This document shows positions 1 through 7,393 of a DNA stretch of 64,000 bases, piece by piece. The stretch's first letter is position 1; every line of letters starts with the position of its first letter. The translations under genes and the position numbers were made by a program. Source of the stretch: Bacillota bacterium (GTDB lineage: Bacteria; Bacillota; Clostridia; Peptostreptococcales; Anaerovoracaceae). Location: positions 37,538-101,537 of the forward strand of contig JAFSCP010000025.1 of NCBI GenBank assembly GCA_017436705.1, in the 5' to 3' direction. The notes under the pieces are model-generated. The model was not told the DNA's origin. It ran no database searches and was given only the letters and a program-made list of their open reading frames with translations.

Positions 1-2
1 TT

Positions 3-62
3 GGTAAAGAACAAGTTCTGGGAAAGGTTATAAAGATATGGGAAAGAAGGAACGCAAGTTAG
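3..62 (+). CDS. Possible 3' tail of an upstream gene (partial)
   Basis: An open frame enters from the left edge and stops at TAG 60-62, encoding about 19 residues ending in ERRNAS. It overlaps the first 25 bases of smpB in another frame. In many Firmicutes smpB follows rnr (RNase R), so this could be the C-terminus of that gene, but the visible stretch is too short to identify by sequence. It may also be a chance open frame. Confidence 0.3.
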   Translation, partial: GKEQVLGKVIKIWERRNAS

Positions 63-502
63 TTGCAAACAATAAAAAAGCCTACCACGATTTTTTCATC
101 GAGGAGACTTATGAGGCGGGTATAGTTCTCACAGGCACCGAAATCAAATCAGTGCGTCAGGGCAAGGTGAGCATCAAGGAAAGCTACGCCAAGATCCACA
201 ACGGTGAAATGATGCTTTACGGCATGAATATCAGCCCTTACGAGCAGGGGAACCGTTATAATGTGGATCCGCTCCGCGAAAGGAAGCTTTTGTTACATAA
301 GCAGGAAATCCGCAAGCTCATAGGTTACACCACAATGAAGGGACTGACCATAGTTCCCCTGAAGATGTACATCAATGAAGAGGGACGTGCCAAGGTTGAA
401 ATCGGCGTAGCACGAGGCAAGAAAAATTATGACAAGCGCGAGGACATTGCGAAACGCGATGCACAGCGTGACATGGACAGAAAGATGAAGGAGAGGTACT
501 AG
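38..502 (+). CDS. smpB: SsrA-binding protein SmpB
   Basis: SmpB binds tmRNA and delivers it to stalled ribosomes for trans-translation. The 154-residue product has the full family length and diagnostic segments: the N-terminal [18 protein letters not shown] region, [13 protein letters not shown], and a basic C-terminal tail ([22 protein letters not shown] region) that enters the decoding centre. The start at 38 is preceded by a weak purine-rich site. The tmRNA gene itself (ssrA), often a neighbour, is not visible nearby. The stop codon lies in the loop of the downstream terminator and overlaps the stop of the convergent Fic gene. Confidence 0.97.
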   Translation: MGKKERKLVANNKKAYHDFFIEETYEAGIVLTGTEIKSVRQGKVSIKESYAKIHNGEMMLYGMNISPYEQGNRYNVDPLRERKLLLHKQEIRKLIGYTTMKGLTIVPLKMYINEEGRAKVEIGVARGKKNYDKREDIAKRDAQRDMDRKMKERY

Positions 503-516
503 GCCTCTCCTTTTTG
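488..516 (+). terminator. Rho-independent terminator of smpB
   Basis: Perfect 9-bp stem AAGGAGAGG / CCTCTCCTT with loop 497-503 followed by a T run. The loop carries CTAG (499-502), which supplies the TAG stop of smpB and, on the other strand, the TAG stop of the Fic gene. Confidence 0.85.
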
Positions 517-1728
517 TGTGCAATGCAGTTTTCGGGCAGCTGCAGCCGGTGCCACGGAATATTTTTTACGGTTGCTGTAAATGTGTTCTGCAAGAATACC
601 TTCTTTTGTAAGTTTAAGAACAAAGGTGCGGATGGTAGCATAGGCGCATCGGCCAAAATCCTTTTCCAGCTGTTTCGTCGAAAATTCACCTTCGCCATAG
701 AAGGAAAGTACGAAATGGAACAGCTGCTTTTCTTTTTCTGTGATTTTGCCATCTGCAAGAAGAATACTGAAGTCCTCCACAGCACTGTTTACAAGCGTGT
801 TTTCGCCTATTTTCTGATAAACGCAGTTATTGAAGTATGCGAGGAATGGGGAAACATCGGTTGTGCCGCTGATTTTATAATTACCTTCAACCAGTTCATA
901 TGCTTTGGAATACTTGCTGTGGGATTTTTCGATAAGCGCAGAAAAAGGCATAAAAAGTGCTGCTGTATAGCCTTTCTGTATCAAAAACCAAAGATGCAGA
1001 AGTCTTGCCATACGTCCGTTGCCGTCGAAGTAAGGGTGAACATACCCCATGTAAAAATGAATGACGGAAGCTTTGTCAAGATCGGACATTCCGGAGCTTT
1101 CATCTGAGATGAATGTAAACATACTATCCATATTTCTTTTTATATACCTTGAGTCAAGGCCATGATGAAGTTTTTTCTCCTGCAGGGTATTGAGAACCAC
1201 AACCTCGGAATCTCTGTATAACTGATTATCCCTGAGCATGTTTCCCTTGTCTGAGAGGTATGGGTTTATAGCAATGCCATAAAGCTTCCGGAGATTGGAC
1301 TCTGTAATATTGTTTTTTAGGTCAGCAATAAACTCAAATCCCCGCTTTAAGCCAGTTATACGCTCCTGTTCGTCATTTCTGGCGGCTTTGCCGGCAAGTA
1401 TTTCACGGACGCTTTCCCTTGATGTGTTGATGTTTTCAATCTGTAAAGTTGAAATTATTTCGTCTTCCAGTGTCCTGATGCTGTAGGATTCCTGTCCTTT
1501 ATATGAAAGAAGAGCTTTTGCGGGACGGTTGTCGGGCACTGAAGGAACAGCAGTGTTTATTACCAGTGGCTTTCCTGAAAAATCAAGAAGAGGAAGTTCC
1601 TGATAACCCATTATTTTAAGAAGACAGAGCATTTCCTCAACATCGGCAGGGTTATACTTATATGTCATTTTTTTTAAATCGTGAAAAGCACTGTCGTGAA
1701 GCATTTCCACATATTTTTTTGCTTCCAT
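499..1728 (-). CDS. Fic family protein (class II AMPylase-like) with C-terminal winged helix
   Basis: Fic enzymes transfer AMP (or another nucleotide moiety) to target hydroxyl side chains. The 409-residue product carries the catalytic motif [12 protein letters not shown] (fits HPFxxGNGRxxR, with the catalytic His). Upstream, TLQIEN fits the class II inhibitory motif (S/T)xxxE(G/N), so activity is probably autoinhibited. The C-terminal roughly 80 residues read as a winged-helix DNA-binding domain ([10 protein letters not shown]...[16 protein letters not shown]). The start has a strong AAGGAGG five bases upstream. It is monocistronic and convergent with smpB. No antitoxin gene is adjacent, so a regulatory rather than toxin-antitoxin role is more likely; the target is unknown. 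Confidence 0.9.
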   Translation of the reverse strand: MEAKKYVEMLHDSAFHDLKKMTYKYNPADVEEMLCLLKIMGYQELPLLDFSGKPLVINTAVPSVPDNRPAKALLSYKGQESYSIRTLEDEIISTLQIENINTSRESVREILAGKAARNDEQERITGLKRGFEFIADLKNNITESNLRKLYGIAINPYLSDKGNMLRDNQLYRDSEVVVLNTLQEKKLHHGLDSRYIKRNMDSMFTFISDESSGMSDLDKASVIHFYMGYVHPYFDGNGRMARLLHLWFLIQKGYTAALFMPFSALIEKSHSKYSKAYELVEGNYKISGTTDVSPFLAYFNNCVYQKIGENTLVNSAVEDFSILLADGKITEKEKQLFHFVLSFYGEGEFSTKQLEKDFGRCAYATIRTFVLKLTKEGILAEHIYSNRKKYSVAPAAAARKLHCTQKGEA

Positions 1729-1743
1729 CGGCGCCTCCTTTTG

Positions 1744-1775
1744 ATTGATACTAATTGATACTGATTTATATCAAT
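1744..1775. promoter_or_regulatory. Repeated ATTGATACT operator-like element upstream of the Fic gene and SDR
   Basis: ATTGATACT occurs at 1744-1752 and 1754-1762 (10-bp direct repeat), and the second copy forms an inverted repeat ATTGATA-N8-TATCAAT with 1769-1775. It lies just upstream of the Fic start and about 60-90 bp upstream of the sigma-54 transcription start of the SDR gene. It could be a Fic winged-helix operator or an activator site for the sigma-54 promoter; the sequence does not decide. Confidence 0.45.
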
Positions 1776-1810
1776 TATATTATATCGGAAAATAAAAAGC
1801 AAGATAAAAC

Positions 1811-1826
1811 TGGCACGCAATTTGCT
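1811..1826 (+). promoter_or_regulatory. Sigma-54 (-24/-12) promoter of the SDR gene
   Basis: TGGCACG-N4-TTGCT, a full match to the consensus TGGCACG-N4-TTGCW. Transcription would start near 1837, leaving a very short leader with the Shine-Dalgarno CGGAGG at 1838-1843. This also rules out the in-frame start codon at 1822. Confidence 0.85.
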
Positions 1827-1851
1827 TTATATTAAATCGGAGGTGTCTAAA

Positions 1852-2610
1852 ATGAAACTGGAAAACAAAGTGGCAATCGTAACCGGCGGTGCATCAGGCA
1901 TCGGCAAGGCAATAGCAAAAAAATATATTGAAGAAGGTGCAGCGGCAGTTGTAATCTGTGACGTAAACGAGGAAAAACTTCAGCAGACTGCAGCGGAACT
2001 AAATGTGTATGCAAGTGAAGCAGGCCTTCCCGGCAAGGCTCAGGCGTATATCGTCCATATCGGAAATAAGGAAGAAACTGAAGCAATGGTTCAGGCGGCG
2101 GCAGCTGAATACGGCCGCATTGACATTCTGGTAAACAATGCAGGTATCACCAGGGACGCCCAGTTCTACAAGATGACTGACGATCAGTTTGATGCTGTAA
2201 TAGATGTGAATCTCCGCGGAAATTACTACATTACCAAGGCTGTGCTCCCACACATGATGGAAAAAAACTATGGCAAAATCGTTCATCTTGCCTCTGTTTC
2301 AGCATACAATGGAAACTTCGGACAGAGCAACTATGCGGCTTCCAAAGCTGCTCTTATGGGCATGGCCCGCGTTCAGTCCAGAGAACTTGGTAAGTACAAT
2401 ATCAACGTCAACTGTATTGCTCCGGGAACTATTTTTACAGAGATGTATGCTGCAGTTCCGGAAGAAGTGCGTGAAAAGAAAAAAGCGACTATTCCGCTGA
2501 AACGTTATGGAACACCGGAAGATGTTGCAAATCTGGCGACCTTTCTTGCCAGCGAGGACTCATCATATATTACTGGTCAGACGATTACCATAGACGGTGG
2601 CAGAAACTAA
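1852..2610 (+). CDS. Short-chain dehydrogenase/reductase (FabG / acetoacetyl-CoA reductase-like)
   Basis: An NAD(P)-dependent SDR of 252 residues. Visible are the cofactor loop VTGGASGIGKA, the NNAG motif, the catalytic Ser in LASVSAYN, the YAASK motif (Tyr/Lys), and the family C-terminus GQTITIDGGRN. Start at 1852 is chosen because CGGAGG lies eight bases upstream and the longer frame from 1822 would begin inside the sigma-54 promoter. FabG-type SDRs reduce 3-oxoacyl thioesters or oxidise 3-hydroxy acids. Its sigma-54 promoter, like that of the following operon, suggests a catabolic role (hydroxyacid or hydroxyacyl-CoA oxidation) rather than fatty acid synthesis; this is inference. Confidence 0.9.
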   Translation: MKLENKVAIVTGGASGIGKAIAKKYIEEGAAAVVICDVNEEKLQQTAAELNVYASEAGLPGKAQAYIVHIGNKEETEAMVQAAAAEYGRIDILVNNAGITRDAQFYKMTDDQFDAVIDVNLRGNYYITKAVLPHMMEKNYGKIVHLASVSAYNGNFGQSNYAASKAALMGMARVQSRELGKYNINVNCIAPGTIFTEMYAAVPEEVREKKKATIPLKRYGTPEDVANLATFLASEDSSYITGQTITIDGGRN

Positions 2611-2644
2611 AATGAAACACTAGAGATGTTGCCAGATGAAACGA

Positions 2645-2667
2645 TTGAAACAATAAAAATGTTTCAA
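2645..2667. promoter_or_regulatory. Candidate enhancer (UAS) of the locus A sigma-54 promoter
   Basis: Perfect inverted repeat TTGAAACA-N7-TGTTTCAA, centred about 180 bp upstream of the predicted start of the 2810 promoter, a usual distance for bacterial enhancer-binding protein sites. The PrpR-type activator at 12013 is the natural candidate ligand. Confidence 0.45.
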
Positions 2668-2679
2668 AATGCAACTATA

Positions 2680-2709
2680 ACGGCGGGTGTTACACAACCC
2701 GCTGTTTTA
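2680..2709 (+). terminator. Terminator downstream of the SDR gene
   Basis: Stem ACGGCGGGT / ACCCGCTGT (one G-U pair) with an 8-base loop followed by TTTTAT; separates the SDR transcript from the tct operon. Confidence 0.7.
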
Positions 2710-2809
2710 TATTGGAAAAATATACTCGTTTGATGAATAAAAACGTTGAAAATGCTTATTTTTTGTCGTGTGTTAAAAAAATATTAAAAAACGGAAAATC
2801 GGCAAAAAG

Positions 2810-2825
2810 TGGCACAAGTCTTGCA
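2810..2825 (+). promoter_or_regulatory. Sigma-54 (-24/-12) promoter of the locus A operon
   Basis: TGGCAC-N5-TTGCA with correct GG/GC spacing, start expected near 2836. It drives tctB and probably everything down to the thiolase ending at 11864, since no strong terminator is visible between these genes. Confidence 0.85.
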
Positions 2826-2901
2826 TTTTGTTAATTCTGCAATTATATTTTGTGCATTTTGTGAAAAATGTCGGAATTTATCACTCGGAAAGGAGATAAA
2901 A

Positions 2902-3375
2902 ATGTTTTTAAAAGAAAGTAAAGCGTGGATTGTTGCTGGCCTTTTCTTCTTTGTACTCGGCATAGCCATGGTATTTGTTATCATTCCTTGGCAGATTGCT
3001 GAAGTTAAGGATGTTCTGGTTACTGCAAGATTCTTCCCTAGAATTATCTGTGCTATCATGGCAATTCTTGGTGCAGACCTTGCATACCTGGGATACCGTA
3101 AAGGCCAGAAAGCTGCTGCAGCTGGAATTGAAGAAAGAAAACTCGGTGTTTCAATGACAGGTGCAAAGTACATCGCAGTAACATTCGGTGTATTAGCTCT
3201 TTATGTTATTTCATTCAGTTTCTGCCCATTTATCATTTCAACACCAATTCTGATGTTTGTTCTGATGTTATTCTACGGACAGAGAAGTAAGGTTAAGTTA
3301 ATCGGGGTAAGCGTTCTGCTTCCGGTAATTACTTATCTTGCATTCACTTATTTATTACAGTTACGTTTACCTTAA
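2902..3375 (+). CDS. tctB: Tripartite tricarboxylate transporter TctB family small membrane subunit
   Basis: The 157-residue product is the four-helix small membrane subunit of a TTT carrier, which imports carboxylates driven by an ion gradient. Helices are evident at about residues 7-25, 44-63, 86-105 and 113-155. The start at 2902 is chosen because AAGGAGAT precedes it by a few bases and an upstream in-frame start at 2809 precedes the sigma-54 start site. It is the first gene of a tctB-tctA-tctC set, 23 bases before tctA. Assignment rests on length, topology and the unmistakable TctA and TctC neighbours. Confidence 0.88.
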   Translation: MFLKESKAWIVAGLFFFVLGIAMVFVIIPWQIAEVKDVLVTARFFPRIICAIMAILGADLAYLGYRKGQKAAAAGIEERKLGVSMTGAKYIAVTFGVLALYVISFSFCPFIISTPILMFVLMLFYGQRSKVKLIGVSVLLPVITYLAFTYLLQLRLP

Positions 3376-3398
3376 AATAAAATCGGAGGATATAAAAA

Positions 3399-4931
3399 AT
3401 GTTAGAAATGTTATTAGCCGGTTTTATGGACGTATTACAACCGGAAAACTTAATTTTCATCTTCGGTGGTGTTGCAGTAGGTACTATTCTGGGTGCAATC
3501 CCTGGTCTGACAGCTACAATGGCTATCTGTCTTATCATCCCTATTACATACACATTAACACCAACTCAGTCCTTAATCATGCTGCTGTCTGCATACAACG
3601 CAGGTACATTCGGCGGTTCCCTGTCAGCTATCCTGATCGGTACTCCTGGTACTCCTGCTGCAGCTGCTACAGTAAGGGACGGTTATCAGCTTGCTCAGCA
3701 GGGTAAAGGCGGTAAGGCAATCAAAGTTGCTCTTTACGCATCCTGCTTCGGCTGTTTATTCTCATCAGTTATCCTTATTCTCATCGCTGAACCTATCGCT
3801 GCATACGCATTAAAGTTCGGCCCTGCAGAATATGCGGTACTTATGATTTTCGCACTTACACTCATCGCTTCCGCTGCCGGCAAGTCCATGATCAAAGGTC
3901 TCCTCGGCGGTACATTCGGTCTGATTGTTGGCTGCGTGGGCATGGACTCCATGTACACAATCCCAAGATTAGCATTCGGAAGCCTGAAGTTATCATCTGG
4001 TATCGACTTAGTAGTAATGCTCATCGGTATGCTTGCTCTTTCCGAAATCTTAAAGGGCGTAGAATCCGTTGCAGCTGGTCACACAGCAGCACACTTACCT
4101 CCTGAAAAGGAAAAGAACGATTCCAGAGTTACTAAGGAAGACCTTAAGATTATGGTTCCTCACATGTTCAGATCCGCTCCTCTGGGCTGCGCTATCGGTG
4201 CACTCCCAGGTCTCGGACCTGCACTTGCCTGCTTCCTCGGTTATGATATCGGTAATAAGTTCGCAAAGAAACCTGAATTATACGGAAAAGGCTCCATCGA
4301 AGGTGTTACATGTGCTGAAACTGCAAACAACGCAGTATGCGGTGCAAACATGGTACCTCTTCTCGCATTAGGTGTTCCTGGAGATACAGGTGCTGCTGTA
4401 CTTATCGGTGCTTTCATCGTACAGGGTCTTACTCCTGGTCCGCTGGTATTCAAGGAATCTCCTGAAACAGTATACAACGTATACGCTGGTCTGATTGTAT
4501 GTAACCTTGCACTGGCAGTATTCGTACTCCTTACATGGAGAATGTTCAAGAAGATCTGTTCCGTTGAAACAACAATCATCTACCCAGCAGTATTAATGTT
4601 CTGCGTAGTTGGTGTATATGCCCTTAACAGATCCGTAACTGACGTTTGGGTAATGCTCATCTTCGGTGTTGTAGGTTACTTATTATCCAAGTTCGAGTTC
4701 CCTATGGCAACTGTACTGATTGGTTTCATCCTTTCACCAATCTTCGAAAAGAACTTCAGACGTGCTCTTACATTAACTGATATGGACTTCACTTGCTTCT
4801 TCAGCTCCCCACTCTGCTGGGTATTCTGGGCAGCAACTGCAATTTCCTTATTCGTAATTGTACGTGGTAAGATCAAATCTTCCAGAGGTCAGCGCAGCAG
4901 AATCACTGAAGCGTCTGAAATGGAAGGCTAA
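3399..4931 (+). CDS. tctA: Tripartite tricarboxylate transporter TctA family large permease
   Basis: The 510-residue, roughly 12-helix large permease of the TTT carrier. Family signatures are the repeated glycine/proline-rich motifs GAIPGLTATMA near residue 35, GTPGTPAAAATVRDGY near 90, GALPGLGPALACFLGYD near 265 and NNAVCGANMVPLLALGVPGD near 305, reflecting the internal duplication of the family. GGAGG lies ahead of the start. The gene uses a strongly biased codon set like the solute receptor downstream. The substrate cannot be read from the permease; the catabolic genes downstream suggest a hydroxy- or keto-carboxylate. Confidence 0.95.
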   Translation: MLEMLLAGFMDVLQPENLIFIFGGVAVGTILGAIPGLTATMAICLIIPITYTLTPTQSLIMLLSAYNAGTFGGSLSAILIGTPGTPAAAATVRDGYQLAQQGKGGKAIKVALYASCFGCLFSSVILILIAEPIAAYALKFGPAEYAVLMIFALTLIASAAGKSMIKGLLGGTFGLIVGCVGMDSMYTIPRLAFGSLKLSSGIDLVVMLIGMLALSEILKGVESVAAGHTAAHLPPEKEKNDSRVTKEDLKIMVPHMFRSAPLGCAIGALPGLGPALACFLGYDIGNKFAKKPELYGKGSIEGVTCAETANNAVCGANMVPLLALGVPGDTGAAVLIGAFIVQGLTPGPLVFKESPETVYNVYAGLIVCNLALAVFVLLTWRMFKKICSVETTIIYPAVLMFCVVGVYALNRSVTDVWVMLIFGVVGYLLSKFEFPMATVLIGFILSPIFEKNFRRALTLTDMDFTCFFSSPLCWVFWAATAISLFVIVRGKIKSSRGQRSRITEASEMEG

Positions 4932-4938
4932 AAAACTG

Positions 4939-4989
4939 ATAGTCTCGCTAAAAGCGACTATATAAATACTATACTCTTAAGTACTTAAG
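4939..4989 (+). repeat. Intercistronic stem-loop and palindrome between tctA and tctC
   Basis: A hairpin at 4939-4961 (ATAG+TCGCT paired with AGCGA+CTAT, 2-base bulge) is followed by a perfect 14-bp palindrome CTTAAGTACTTAAG at 4976-4989 whose right arm runs into the tctC Shine-Dalgarno. No T run follows, so it is more likely an mRNA-processing or stability element than a terminator. Confidence 0.5.
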
Positions 4990-4999
4990 GAGGAGAAAA

Positions 5000-5959
5000 A
5001 TGAAAAAGTTATTAAGCGTATTATTAATTGTTGTTATGGTATTCGCTATGACAGCATGCGGCAACTCTGGAGATGATGCTGAAACTTATCCAAACGGCAC
5101 AATCACTTCCATCGTTAACTTCGGTGCAGGCGGCGGTTCCGACTTAGCTGCAAGAGCACTTTGTGACAAGGCTGCAGAAATTCTTGGCTGTGCAATCACA
5201 ACTACTAACGTTACTGGTGGTTCCGGTACTGTAGGTGTTGCAGAACTCGCTAAGCAGGAAGCTGACGGTTACACAATCGGTTTCGCTCCAACTGCATCCA
5301 TGGCATTAACTCCATTATTCGTAGAAGGTGCTGATTACACAGTAGATGATTTCGACTACATCTGCGGTTTCGGTCAGTACGGCTACGGTATCGTAGTAAA
5401 CAATGACTGCGAATACAAGACTATGGACGATGTTATCGCTGCTATCAAGGCTGGCGGCCTCAAGTTCGGTATGACTGGTTACCCACAGCCATTCGCAATG
5501 TACGAATTAGCTAACCAGGTTGGCGGTTCTGTAGAAGCTATCTCCTACCCATCCACAACTGACATGATCACTGACGTTATGGGTGGATTCCTTGATATCG
5601 CTGTTGCTGACGAAGCTTCCTTCGCTGCATACGTAAGATCCGGAGATATCACTTTATTAGCAGGCTGCTGCGACCAGAGATGGATCTCTGCTCCAGACGT
5701 TCCTACACTCCTTGAAATGGGTTATGATGTACAGCTCGAAGCTTACCTTGCAATGGTAGCTCCTAAGGGCTTAACAGAAGATCAGCTTGCAACTTTAAGA
5801 GCTGCATTCGAAGAAGCTGCTCAGGACGAAAAGTTCATCGAAATCATGAACAATGCTAACCAGCACGTATCCTTCATGCCAGGTGCTGAATACGACACAT
5901 TCATGCACGAAAAGGCTGTAGAATTCAAGGATTTATACGCTAAGTACGGCAACAACTAA
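5000..5959 (+). CDS. tctC: TctC-type periplasmic/extracytoplasmic solute receptor lipoprotein
   Basis: The substrate-binding receptor of the TTT carrier (Bug family), 319 residues. A lipoprotein signal peptide with lipobox AMTAC puts the anchored Cys near residue 20, as expected for a Gram-positive. The mature part shows the family pattern: IVNFGAGGGSDLAARAL at the first ligand loop, VTGGSGTVGVAELAK at the second, and the CCDQRW/ISAPDVPTLLEMGYDV region near the C-terminal lobe. AAGGAGG precedes the start. It sits after tctA (in locus B the receptor comes first) and is flanked by hairpins on both sides. Confidence 0.94.
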   Translation: MKKLLSVLLIVVMVFAMTACGNSGDDAETYPNGTITSIVNFGAGGGSDLAARALCDKAAEILGCAITTTNVTGGSGTVGVAELAKQEADGYTIGFAPTASMALTPLFVEGADYTVDDFDYICGFGQYGYGIVVNNDCEYKTMDDVIAAIKAGGLKFGMTGYPQPFAMYELANQVGGSVEAISYPSTTDMITDVMGGFLDIAVADEASFAAYVRSGDITLLAGCCDQRWISAPDVPTLLEMGYDVQLEAYLAMVAPKGLTEDQLATLRAAFEEAAQDEKFIEIMNNANQHVSFMPGAEYDTFMHEKAVEFKDLYAKYGNN

Positions 5960-6002
5960 TCTTTAAGACAAAAAAGACAGTATTAGTAAACATTATCGTG
6001 AA

Positions 6003-6032
6003 TTCCCTCCGGTTCCAAGAGAGCCGGAGGGA
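6003..6032 (+). repeat. Intercistronic hairpin after tctC
   Basis: Stem TTCCCTCCGG / CCGGAGGGAA with a 10-base loop and no U-tract on the plus strand (AAAATAAAG follows). Likely a stabilising 3' hairpin or partial terminator that raises receptor mRNA over the downstream enzymes. Confidence 0.55.
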
Positions 6033-6076
6033 AAATAAAGTAAGAAAAAAATAAAAATAATAAAGGGAGATTTGCT

Positions 6077-6739
6077 TTGAAATCTAAAGTAGTAACAATT
6101 GAAACCGCTCTGGAACAGATCAAAGACGGTATGACTATCATGCTTCCTGGCTTCCAGGATGTCGGCGGACCTGCGAAATTCGAAATGGAAATGCTCGAAA
6201 AGGGTGTTAAAGACCTTACTTTGATTTCCTGCGATGCAGGGACTCCAAGCAGACCTGCCGGTGTTGCAAAGCTTATTATTAACAACAGAGTTAAAAAATT
6301 AATCACAGCTCACATCGGATTAAACCCTGTTGCCGGTGAACTTATGAATGCCGGTGAATTGGAAGTGGAACTGGTTCCTATGGGAACCTTTGCAGAAAGA
6401 ATCAGATGCGGCGGCGCAGGCCTCGGTGGATTCCTGACACCAACAGGTGTTGGTACCGTAGTTGCAGAAGGCAAGCAGACCATTGAACTCAATGGCAGAG
6501 AATACCTTCTTGAAGAACCTCTTCATGCCGACGTGGCAATTTTAAAAGCGTGGAAAGCAGACAAGGCCGGAAACCTTGTTTACAATAGATGTGCCAGAAA
6601 CTACAACCCTGCAATGGCAATGGCGGCAGACCTTGTCATCGTTCAGGCAGAAAACATTGTTGAAGTCGGTGAACTCGATCCCGATGCAATCATGACTCCT
6701 GGAGTTCTGGTAGATATGATCGTTCATATGGAGGAATAG
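6077..6739 (+). CDS. CoA-transferase family I, subunit A (acetate/acetoacetate-type)
   Basis: The alpha subunit (220 residues) of a heterodimeric 3-oxoacid CoA-transferase such as AtoD/CtfA, which moves CoA between acyl-CoA and a free acid. The family fold is visible in the N-terminal [18 protein letters not shown] segment, the [14 protein letters not shown] strand-loop, the [26 protein letters not shown] region and the C-terminal [20 protein letters not shown] stretch. The start is TTG, preceded by AAGGGAGA. It is followed three bases later by the beta subunit. In this operon the likely job is activating acetoacetate to acetoacetyl-CoA for the thiolase at 10668. Confidence 0.92.
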   Translation: MKSKVVTIETALEQIKDGMTIMLPGFQDVGGPAKFEMEMLEKGVKDLTLISCDAGTPSRPAGVAKLIINNRVKKLITAHIGLNPVAGELMNAGELEVELVPMGTFAERIRCGGAGLGGFLTPTGVGTVVAEGKQTIELNGREYLLEEPLHADVAILKAWKADKAGNLVYNRCARNYNPAMAMAADLVIVQAENIVEVGELDPDAIMTPGVLVDMIVHMEE

Positions 6740-6742
6740 GCT

Positions 6743-7393
6743 GTGGATAACAAAGAAAAAATTGCAAGAAGAGCGGCCAGATTCTTAAAAGATGGCGAGC
6801 TCGTAAACTTAGGAATCGGTATTCCTACACTGGTAGGAAACTTTGTTGACGAAAACACTGAAGTATTATTACAGTCCGAAAACGGATTTATCGGTCTCGG
6901 ACCTGCTCCGGAACCAGGCAAGGAAGAAAAGGACGTTGTAAACGCGGGCGGTCACCCTGTAACAATGGTAACAGGCGGAAGCTGTTTCGACAGCAACATG
7001 TCCTTTGCACTTATCAGAGGCGGACATGTAAGCACAACCATGCTCGGTGCTTTCGAAGTAGACCAGGAAGGCAGCATTGCCAACTGGATGATTCCGGGCA
7101 AAAAAGTACCAGGAATGGGCGGTGCAATGGACCTTTTAGTAGGTGCAAAGACCGTAATCATCACAATGGAACATACAACTAAAAACGGTGAACCAAGAAT
7201 TCTTAAAAAATGTACTCTTCCGCTCACTGCTAAAAATGTTGTAGACTATGTAGTAACAGAACTCTGCGTAATTCACTTCACCGACGAAGGTCTGGTGCTT
7301 GAAGAAGTAGCAGAAGGCGTAACAGTTGAAGAAGTAATAGCTAAAACTGAAGCCGAATTAATCATTCCGGAAGAAGTCAAGGTGATGATGTAA
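6743..7393 (+). CDS. CoA-transferase family I, subunit B (catalytic Glu subunit)
   Basis: The beta subunit (216 residues) of the same CoA-transferase. It carries the catalytic glutamate in SENGFIGLGP (the ENG motif that forms the glutamyl-CoA thioester), plus the family segments VNLGIGIPTLVGNFV and the GMGGAMDLLVGAKTVIITMEH loop. The start is GTG, with GGAGGAAT a few bases upstream inside the end of subunit A, so the two are probably translationally coupled. The stop is followed immediately by the ATG of the symporter gene. Confidence 0.94.
   Translation: MDNKEKIARRAARFLKDGELVNLGIGIPTLVGNFVDENTEVLLQSENGFIGLGPAPEPGKEEKDVVNAGGHPVTMVTGGSCFDSNMSFALIRGGHVSTTMLGAFEVDQEGSIANWMIPGKKVPGMGGAMDLLVGAKTVIITMEHTTKNGEPRILKKCTLPLTAKNVVDYVVTELCVIHFTDEGLVLEEVAEGVTVEEVIAKTEAELIIPEEVKVMM

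Noticed and set aside
372..1107. Long open frames antisense to and overlapping smpB and the Fic gene
   Set aside because: They lie in other frames of well-supported genes, lack ribosome sites and resemble no protein family.
499..1728. Fic toxin-antitoxin module
   Set aside because: No adjacent small antitoxin gene; the inhibitory motif is internal, as in class II Fic proteins.
503..1850. Possible tmRNA gene (ssrA) near smpB
   Set aside because: The space is filled by the Fic gene, and I see no tRNA-Ala-like acceptor or tag-peptide frame.
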